Shown: positions 54,981 to 64,000 of the stretch, piece by piece
Position numbering within the stretch: the stretch's first letter is position 1
Layout: the number at the start of each line of letters is the position of its first letter
DNA from: Strigamia acuminata
Taxonomy: Eukaryota; Arthropoda; Chilopoda; Geophilomorpha; Linotaeniidae
Direction of reading: 5' to 3'
Assembly (NCBI GenBank): GCA_949358305.1
Contig: OX442314.1
Coordinates: 43,656,581 to 43,720,580, forward strand
DNA length: 64,000 nt
The notes under the pieces: model-generated
The model's input: only the letters and a program-made list of their open reading frames with translations
Told to the model about the DNA's origin: nothing
Database searches by the model: none
Position numbers and translations under genes: made by a program

Positions 54981-57131
54981 ATTTGTACAGTGTTACGTAA
55001 TTTATAAACTTTTTAAATAATATAACCTTTGTGTTTGGCTCGGTACGAAACGTACAGTTAAAAATGAAGGAATAAATTTTTTTAATTAAAAAATTGTCAA
55101 TTTTTGATTTTTATCAACTGTTTTTACTTTGAAATTGCAAGAGCAGATGCGCAGTCATTTTAAATCGGCTACAAATCGTAACCACTTATTGAACATGGTT
55201 GTGTATTGCCGGTAGTTATCGAATATTTTTTAATATTTCAATAAGATTTCAAAAAAAAAAATAAAAATTAAAAGAAGAAGAAGAATGAAAACTGGCAAAA
55301 AAAATGAAAAAAAAACTAGAAATGCTCAAAGAATATCGTAAAAAGAATGAAAAATTGCCAAAAATATGGTAAAAACAATGAAAAAGGACAAAAAATATCA
55401 AAATCTCCCAAAAAATCAAAGTCACTACGAATAAAAAGCAACAAACGGCGTGAAAGCTGTATATCCCGGTTCGCCATTTTGACTCACGCCATATTGGAAT
55501 GCGGCTCTGCTCTGGGCAGCGCCTAACTCTCTCTTTCTGATTCATGTAATCGCTGTATTCTTCCTGCGTGTCGAAATGATCGGTCCTTTCTTGTTGCCCA
55601 TGTCCATTCTCGTGTAATCTGCAGTCTCAGGTGCGCTGAATTCAAAAAGTTTGTCATCACTCATCAGCAATTTTAATTTCGTCACAAAGACAAACGTCGT
55701 TTCACCAACCCGGCAGGGATAACATTCCGCATAGCTTAACTATCTTGGCGGCTGCAATCGAATTAATTATAATAAATTATACGTGCGGATTTTGATGGTT
55801 TGAAAATTACATTTTTTCGTCGATCGCTCGATCGATCGGCGACTTGGGCGAAGGAAGCTGCTGCTCGATTGACGGTCGAGTCGAGTCGAATCGAATCGAA
55901 TCGAAGCGCCCACCCTGTCCCTGTACGACTCTCTGTTCCTGAATTTTTCAGATTTATTCGTAATCATCCTGAAAAGAAATACTGTATTTTATTTATTTAT
56001 TTATTTATTTATTTCTTAATTGTTTTAAATAAAAATAAAAATTTGAATTTTATATTTTTCGTTTACTTCTTTCGGTTTTTCGAAATAAGCCTAATTTCGT
56101 TGTTTCTCCCCTTACCTGGTAGTTAGTGTTGGTAAATAATCTCCAATGTCCAATGCCGTAAATGCTCTATCTCATCTTGGATTTTCTTTCCTCGGAATTA
56201 TAAACTTAATTCCATCCACGATTTCATCCAACTTGATCAACGAGCATGTTTGCGAGAGGAGAGTTGCATTTTGCCAAATACTACTTGGGGTCTCGTGATC
56301 TCGTGATCTCGGATCGGGAGCAAGTGCGTGTGACGTCACGAACTATGCTTTTTCACAAATTGGCATAGGTTAACAATGACATGTGGTTGTTAAGCCTATT
56401 TGTGTGGAGATAGAATTGAAGACTAAAGAATATTGTGAACTAACACCGGCACTTGATTTGAATTGAATGTTTTGTTTTGTGCAACATTATATAATAAATT
56501 ATTGCATTGAATGAAATTAATCTTTTGAAAATAATTCAGATTAATAAATTTGCTAAAATTAAAATGAAAATTTGGAGGAAATGATGAAATGTGCTGATGA
56601 AATAAACGTATAAATATTTTGTATTTTCAGATTAAGATTCCAGAAAATTAGCTGGAAAATGGATAAATGGATAAGGACATGACATGAAATTGAATTTGTA
56701 TTGAATTTGTGTTGAGATTTGCATTAAAGTTTTAATTAAAGTTGAATTTTTTGATTTGATTTTGATTGAATGTTTTGTGCAACATATTGCATTACATTAA
56801 TTAAAAATACAATAAAATAAAATAAACTAAACAAAATGAATATATTGAATAAAAAATCTTGGCGAATAGAATAAATTATACACAGTATTCACGATTCCAT
56901 GGGAACCGAGTAACAATTGATTGCTCATCTTTGCCAGGGCTCAGCCCCGGCCAACCGTCAAACCGTCACCACGCATCAGCAACTCTATCTCTGCAAGTTT
57001 GCAACAGTAATTAGAGAATTAACGAAATTCGAAAAAATCAATAAATTTAGAGAAAATTAGGCTTTTATTTCCAACTTTTAAATGCTGATAAAATGTTGTG
57101 TTAAAACGTTGCAAAAGATGTCTACCGTTCT
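54981..57131 (+). other. 3' flank of unit B3, with the 17-bp insertion
   Basis: Long form (insertion near 56419-56435), T in GAAAATAATT at 56532. No gene seen. Confidence 0.6.
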
Positions 57132-58075
57132 GCCTCGAATAAACGCCGGGGCGTTTAATAGTTTTTCTGACTCATCCCACCCGGCGCTTATTCAGGCCCG
57201 GCGCGTAACTGAAAAATCGCCGATTTTTCTCTAAAAATAATCATTTTTCCTTAAAAATGATCATTTTTTCATAAAATCACCGATTTTTTCCTACAAATGA
57301 TCACTTTTTTCACAAAAATCACCGATTTTTTCCGAAAAATCGCCGATTGTTCTTTAAAAATGGTCATTTTTCCTTAAAAATGGTCATTTTTCCTTAAAAA
57401 TGGTCATTTTTCCTTAAAAATGGTCATTTTTCCTTAAAATTGGTCATTTTTCCTTAAAAATGGTCATTTTTTCATAAAATTACCGATTTTTTCCTAAAAA
57501 TGATCACTTTTTCCTAAAAAATCACCGATTTCTTTTTAAAAATGATCATTTTTTCATAAAAATCACCGATTTTTTTCCTACAAATGATCACTTTTTTCAT
57601 AAAAATCACCGATTTTTTCCTAAAAATCGCCGATTTTTCTCTAAAAATGGTCATTTTTCCTTAAAATTGGTCATTTTTCCTTAAAAATGGTCATTTTTTC
57701 ATAAAATCACCGATTTTTTATTAAAAATAATCACTTTTTTCTAAAAAATCACCGATTTCTTTTTAAAAATGATCATTTTTTCATAAAAATCAACGATTTT
57801 CCCTAAACATGATCATTTTTTGCTCAAAAATTATCATTTTTTTTTCAAAAATTATTATTTTTTCGTAAAAATTATCATTTTTTCGTAAAAATTATCATTT
57901 TTTCGTAAAAATTATCATTTTTTCGTAAAAATTATCATTTTTTCGTAAAAACCACCGATTTTTCCTAAAAATCACCGATTTTCCCTAAACATGATCATTT
58001 TTTGCTCAAAAATTATCATTTTTTCGTAAAAATCAGTGACGTTTTGAGACCCGGCGTTTATTCGGGGCCGGCGAC
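57132..58075 (+). mobile_element. inverted-end minisatellite element, unit B3
   Basis: Complete here (minisatellite 57210-58043). It shows what the 200-N gap in copy A should partly contain if A and B are allelic. Confidence 0.5.
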
Positions 58076-58086
58076 AATTGCTGAAA

Positions 58087-60370
58087 TGCACAAAAAGGCA
58101 TCCAAGGTTCTAGAAGCCGTTATTGTGGCCATGATAACCGCAACGGTGGGATTCGTATCAATATACCTGCTAAATGACTGCCAACAAATAGGACAAGATC
58201 CCACAAATTTTCCAACTCAGGTATATCACCTAAATGATTTCTAAAATTAACAATTTGCAACAAACTTGCAACATTTTTTTCTCCAGTTCTACTGCGGAGA
58301 CGGCGAATACAACGCCGTAGCTGCCCTTTGGTTCCAAACACCGGAAGCGAGTGTCAGAAGTCTGTTCCACGACCCAGGCCGTAAGTTCTCTCATTAAACG
58401 ATTGGCTGGTTATGATACATATCTCTGTTTACTTTCTTCTAGGTTCACATAAACCACTTTCATTAGCAATATTCTTTGTTTTGTACTTCCTTCTGTCGTG
58501 CTGCACTTACGGCTTAGGGATTCCTAGCGGCCTTTTCATCCCATCCTTATTAACGGGTGCAGCTTGGGGTCGGTTAGTAGGAATAATATTGCAAGTTTGG
58601 AACCCTTCGCTTGTGAGTACTTGCTAATTATTACTCTTAAGACAGAAATGTATGTTTAGAAATTTGTATTTTGCTTCAACAGAATATGCCTGGAAAGTAT
58701 GCGCTTGTAGGAGCTGCAGCTCAGCTTGGGGGAGTCGTGCGAATGACTCTTAGTCTGACAGTAATAATGATCGAAGCAACTGGTAATATAACCTTTGGTT
58801 TGCCGCTCATGATCGTGGTAGTGACTGCAAAATGGGTTGGTGATTATTTTAACGAGGTAACAAAACATCCGATGCATTCAAACTTCCAACTTCAATTATC
58901 TTCTTAAATCATTTAAAGAAGTAGGGAAAAATATGAAACGAAATTATTTCTGTAATCTGTTTTAGGGTATTTATGACATGCACATTCATCTCGCCAACGT
59001 ACCGCTTTTAACTTGGGAACCGCCGCCATTGGTACACAATATCTATGCAAGGTAAATAAATATACAGAAAAATTATACACAGTCGATTTATAACGAATCG
59101 CGATATAACAAATACCTAAAAATGGTTGGCGAGCCATAGAACGGCATGTTAAAAAAAAATTCAATATTCTCGTTATAACGAATCGATTTTTTGGGTACTT
59201 TGCAATTTGTTATAACGAGTTTCGACTTATATCGATCATTTAGATTTTATATATGAATTTAAATTTAACTTACCATAAATTTAATTTAAACAGCGAAGTA
59301 ATGAGTCATCCTGTGATAGCCTTTGAAGGAGTAGTAAAAGTCGGCAATGTTGTTAAAGTTCTGCTAGAGGAAACTCACAACGGATTTCCAATCGTTCAGC
59401 CGACTTTGGTCGATTCAGTAAATTAATTTTCATTTCATTTAATGCGAATAATTACCGTAAACTTTTTTTTAATTTTTAAATTTAGTCTAGCAACATGGAA
59501 GGACACTACGGAGGCATGATTCTTCGGTCACAATTAATAACGCTTCTGCAAGCAAGGGTAATGGGATTGCACAGCTCTGAATACAAACTTGAACCAAGGA
59601 TAACATGTACACATATCCACGATTTATTTCCTATTGATTCGTTGTTTTGTGCGCTGATTGGATGACTGCAGTCTCGTTTCATGCATTGCTTGCCAATAAG
59701 AATGTTTGTTACTCGTTGTAATCCCAGAATACAGTGCATGTGGATGATGTCCAATTGTCCATGTTATCCTTTATTCATGATACAAATCAAACATTTTTGT
59801 TACCCGCCCCACATTCAACGCACAGTTTAAGAAGCCCTGCTCTTGTCGATTTCCATTAACGATTGATTTCCATACCCAAATTCAGGCTTTCATTGAACTC
59901 GAAGACGGCGTCAACAACAAACCAATCACCTTGGAGAATTTTAGGGCAAATTATCCGGTTACACCGTCAATAGAAGTATAAATATACAATTTCATTAAAA
60001 AAGAAAAAAAACCTTTTTTATGATTATTAATTTTTACTTGTAGGATGTGATTGAAAAATTGAAACCGGGAGATGATAATTACTACATAGATTTACATCCG
60101 TACATCAACCCTGCGGCCCATGTCGTTTTAGCGGTAATAAATGGTAATTTTTTAACGAATTATACTAACTCCAGGGTCTATTTTGCGCAGTCGGCATCGC
60201 TACCGAGGATATTCACTCTCTTCCGCGGGTTGGGATTGCGGCATTTGACTGTCGTTACAGAACGCAACGAAGTGATAGGAATAGTGACGAGGAAAGATTT
60301 GGCTCGCTACAGAATGAGCACAAAGGGAGGACAAGCGGCTTTAGAAGAATTACAAATTTCTATGGGTTAA
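58087..60370 (+). pseudogene. CLCN7: 5'-truncated ClC-7 copy, unit B4
   Basis: Same structure as B3 (+5390), with the junction ATG at 58086 and stop at 60368-60370. It has no counterpart in the visible part of array A. Confidence 0.85.
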
Positions 60371-62521
60371 ATTTGTACAGTGTTACGTAATTTATAAACT
60401 TTTTAAATAATATAACCTTTGTGTTTGGCTCGGTACGAAACGTACAGTTAAAAATGAAGGAATAAATTTTTTTAATTAAAAAATTGTCAATTTTTGATTT
60501 TTATCAACTGTTTTTACTTTGAAATTGCAAGAGCAGATGCGCAGTCATTTTAAATCGGCTACAAATCGTAACCACTTATTGAACATGGTTGTGTATTGCC
60601 GGTAGTTATCGAATATTTTTTAATATTTCAATAAGATTTCAAAAAAAAAAATAAAAATTAAAAGAAGAAGAAGAATGAAAACTGGCAAAAAAAATGAAAA
60701 AAAAACTAGAAATGCTCAAAGAATATCGTAAAAAGAATGAAAAATTGCCAAAAATATGGTAAAAACAATGAAAAAGGACAAAAAATATCAAAATCTCCCA
60801 AAAAATCAAAGTCACTACGAATAAAAAGCAACAAACGGCGTGAAAGCTGTATATCCCGGTTCGCCATTTTGACTCACGCCATATTGGAATGCGGCTCTGC
60901 TCTGGGCAGCGCCTAACTCTCTCTTTCTGATTCATGTAATCGCTGTATTCTTCCTGCGTGTCGAAATGATCGGTCCTTTCTTGTTGCCCATGTCCATTCT
61001 CGTGTAATCTGCAGTCTCAGGTGCGCTGAATTCAAAAAGTTTGTCATCACTCATCAGCAATTTTAATTTCGTCACAAAGACAAACGTCGTTTCACCAACC
61101 CGGCAGGGATAACATTCCGCATAGCTTAACTATCTTGGCGGCTGCAATCGAATTAATTATAATAAATTATACGTGCGGATTTTGATGGTTTGAAAATTAC
61201 ATTTTTTCGTCGATCGCTCGATCGATCGGCGACTTGGGCGAAGGAAGCTGCTGCTCGATTGACGGTCGAGTCGAGTCGAATCGAATCGAATCGAAGCGCC
61301 CACCCTGTCCCTGTACGACTCTCTGTTCCTGAATTTTTCAGATTTATTCGTAATCATCCTGAAAAGAAATACTGTATTTTATTTATTTATTTATTTATTT
61401 ATTTCTTAATTGTTTTAAATAAAAATAAAAATTTGAATTTTATATTTTTCGTTTACTTCTTTCGGTTTTTCGAAATAAGCCTAATTTCGTTGTTTCTCCC
61501 CTTACCTGGTAGTTAGTGTTGGTAAATAATCTCCAATGTCCAATGCCGTAAATGCTCTATCTCATCTTGGATTTTCTTTCCTCGGAATTATAAACTTAAT
61601 TCCATCCACGATTTCATCCAACTTGATCAACGAGCATGTTTGCGAGAGGAGAGTTGCATTTTGCCAAATACTACTTGGGGTCTCGTGATCTCGTGATCTC
61701 GGATCGGGAGCAAGTGCGTGTGACGTCACGAACTATGCTTTTTCACAAATTGGCATAGGTTAACAATGACATGTGGTTGTTAAGCCTATTTGTGTGGAGA
61801 TAGAATTGAAGACTAAAGAATATTGTGAACTAACACCGGCACTTGATTTGAATTGAATGTTTTGTTTTGTGCAACATTATATAATAAATTATTGCATTGA
61901 ATGAAATTAATCTTTTGAAAATAATTCAGATTAATAAATTTGCTAAAATTAAAATGAAAATTTGGAGGAAATGATGAAATGTGCTGATGAAATAAACGTA
62001 TAAATATTTTGTATTTTCAGATTAAGATTCCAGAAAATTAGCTGGAAAATGGATAAATGGATAAGGACATGACATGAAATTGAATTTGTATTGAATTTGT
62101 GTTGAGATTTGCATTAAAGTTTTAATTAAAGTTGAATTTTTTGATTTGATTTTGATTGAATGTTTTGTGCAACATATTGCATTACATTAATTAAAAATAC
62201 AATAAAATAAAATAAACTAAACAAAATGAATATATTGAATAAAAAATCTTGGCGAATAGAATAAATTATACACAGTATTCACGATTCCATGGGAACCGAG
62301 TAACAATTGATTGCTCATCTTTGCCAGGGCTCAGCCCCGGCCAACCGTCAAACCGTCACCACGCATCAGCAACTCTATCTCTGCAAGTTTGCAACAGTAA
62401 TTAGAGAATTAACGAAATTCGAAAAAATCAATAAATTTAGAGAAAATTAGGCTTTTATTTCCAACTTTTAAATGCTGATAAAATGTTGTGTTAAAACGTT
62501 GCAAAAGATGTCTACCGTTCT
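60371..62521 (+). other. 3' flank of unit B4, with the 17-bp insertion
   Basis: Long form (insertion near 61809-61825), T variant at 61922. No gene seen. Confidence 0.6.
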
Positions 62522-63465
62522 GCCTCGAATAAACGCCGGGGCGTTTAATAGTTTTTCTGACTCATCCCACCCGGCGCTTATTCAGGCCCGGCGCGTAACT
62601 GAAAAATCGCCGATTTTTCTCTAAAAATAATCATTTTTCCTTAAAAATGATCATTTTTTCATAAAATCACCGATTTTTTCCTACAAATGATCACTTTTTT
62701 CACAAAAATCACCGATTTTTTCCGAAAAATCGCCGATTGTTCTTTAAAAATGGTCATTTTTCCTTAAAAATGGTCATTTTTCCTTAAAAATGGTCATTTT
62801 TCCTTAAAAATGGTCATTTTTCCTTAAAATTGGTCATTTTTCCTTAAAAATGGTCATTTTTTCATAAAATTACCGATTTTTTCCTAAAAATGATCACTTT
62901 TTCCTAAAAAATCACCGATTTCTTTTTAAAAATGATCATTTTTTCATAAAAATCACCGATTTTTTTCCTACAAATGATCACTTTTTTCATAAAAATCACC
63001 GATTTTTTCCTAAAAATCGCCGATTTTTCTCTAAAAATGGTCATTTTTCCTTAAAATTGGTCATTTTTCCTTAAAAATGGTCATTTTTTCATAAAATCAC
63101 CGATTTTTTATTAAAAATAATCACTTTTTTCTAAAAAATCACCGATTTCTTTTTAAAAATGATCATTTTTTCATAAAAATCAACGATTTTCCCTAAACAT
63201 GATCATTTTTTGCTCAAAAATTATCATTTTTTTTTCAAAAATTATTATTTTTTCGTAAAAATTATCATTTTTTCGTAAAAATTATCATTTTTTCGTAAAA
63301 ATTATCATTTTTTCGTAAAAATTATCATTTTTTCGTAAAAACCACCGATTTTTCCTAAAAATCACCGATTTTCCCTAAACATGATCATTTTTTGCTCAAA
63401 AATTATCATTTTTTCGTAAAAATCAGTGACGTTTTGAGACCCGGCGTTTATTCGGGGCCGGCGAC
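62522..63465 (+). mobile_element. inverted-end minisatellite element, unit B4
   Basis: Same as the other copies; the minisatellite is 62600-63433. It is followed by another junction, so the array continues. Confidence 0.5.
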
Positions 63466-63476
63466 AATTGCTGAAA

Positions 63477-64000
63477 TGCACAAAAAGGCATCCAAGGTTC
63501 TAGAAGCCGTTATTGTGGCCATGATAACCGCAACGGTGGGATTCGTATCAATATACCTGCTAAATGACTGCCAACAAATAGGACAAGATCCCACAAATTT
63601 TCCAACTCAGGTATATCACCTAAATGATTTCTAAAATTAACAATTTGCAACAAACTTGCAACATTTTTTTCTCCAGTTCTACTGCGGAGACGGCGAATAC
63701 AACGCCGTAGCTGCCCTTTGGTTCCAAACACCGGAAGCGAGTGTCAGAAGTCTGTTCCACGACCCAGGCCGTAAGTTCTCTCATTAAACGATTGGCTGGT
63801 TATGATACATATCTCTGTTTACTTTCTTCTAGGTTCACATAAACCACTTTCATTAGCAATATTCTTTGTTTTGTACTTCCTTCTGTCGTGCTGCACTTAC
63901 GGCTTAGGGATTCCTAGCGGCCTTTTCATCCCATCCTTATTAACGGGTGCAGCTTGGGGTCGGTTAGTAGGAATAATATTGCAAGTTTGGAACCCTTCGC
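63477..64000 (+). pseudogene. CLCN7: 5'-truncated ClC-7 copy, unit B5, cut by the window edge
   Basis: Exon 11' 63477-63610, exon 12 63677-63770 and exon 13 from 63833 are visible; the window stops two bases before the exon 13 donor. Junction ATG at 63476; Cys419 is present (TGC TGC near 63889). Confidence 0.85.

Overview
This is nuclear DNA of an invertebrate metazoan. The evidence is a split gene with about 20 exons and short GT-AG introns, AATAAA poly(A) signals, a BEL/Pao LTR retrotransposon, MITEs, foldback elements and AT-rich minisatellites. I cannot name the species. I found no rRNA or tRNA gene and nothing prokaryotic.

Layout. (1) 1-4400: 3' part of a BEL/Pao retrotransposon with an intact pol frame and its 3' LTR, inserted into the end of a BTB/BACK gene. 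(2) 4401-23482, 'copy A': the last 60 codons of that BTB gene, a complete ClC-7-type chloride/proton exchanger gene (coding 5768-9849), then a head-to-tail array in which only the 3' half of the ClC gene plus about 3 kb of flank is repeated (period 5373 bp). The array runs into a gap of exactly 200 N (23483-23682). (3) 23683-37342: a repeat-rich, gene-free stretch. It holds a 4.4-kb near-perfect palindrome (24229-28640), a hAT-type MITE with an 8-bp target duplication (28858-29249), and about 4.2 kb of mosaic hairpin and foldback repeats (30519-34760) sharing the motif AATAAACGCC-GG-GGCGTTTATT. (4) 37343-38965: the BTB/BACK gene without the BEL insertion but with an in-frame TAA at codon 67. 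(5) 38786-64000, 'copy B': the same ClC-7 gene and array as copy A (B coordinate = A coordinate + 34385), with at least five units, running off the window.

How it fits together. Copies A and B differ at one site I noticed (11384 C, 45769 T) and by the BEL insertion, and a standard-size gap lies between them. They are either two alleles placed in tandem by the assembler or a very recent segmental duplication. Inside each, the ClC array looks biologically real: first units differ from later ones by fixed changes, including a Trp-to-Cys codon beside the selectivity filter. The duplication junction sits about 11 bp from a repeat element carrying the AATAAACGCC motif in inverted orientation. Only the first unit of each array can encode a full transporter. 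The others keep residues 324-726, keep all visible splice sites, and carry an in-frame ATG exactly at the junction.
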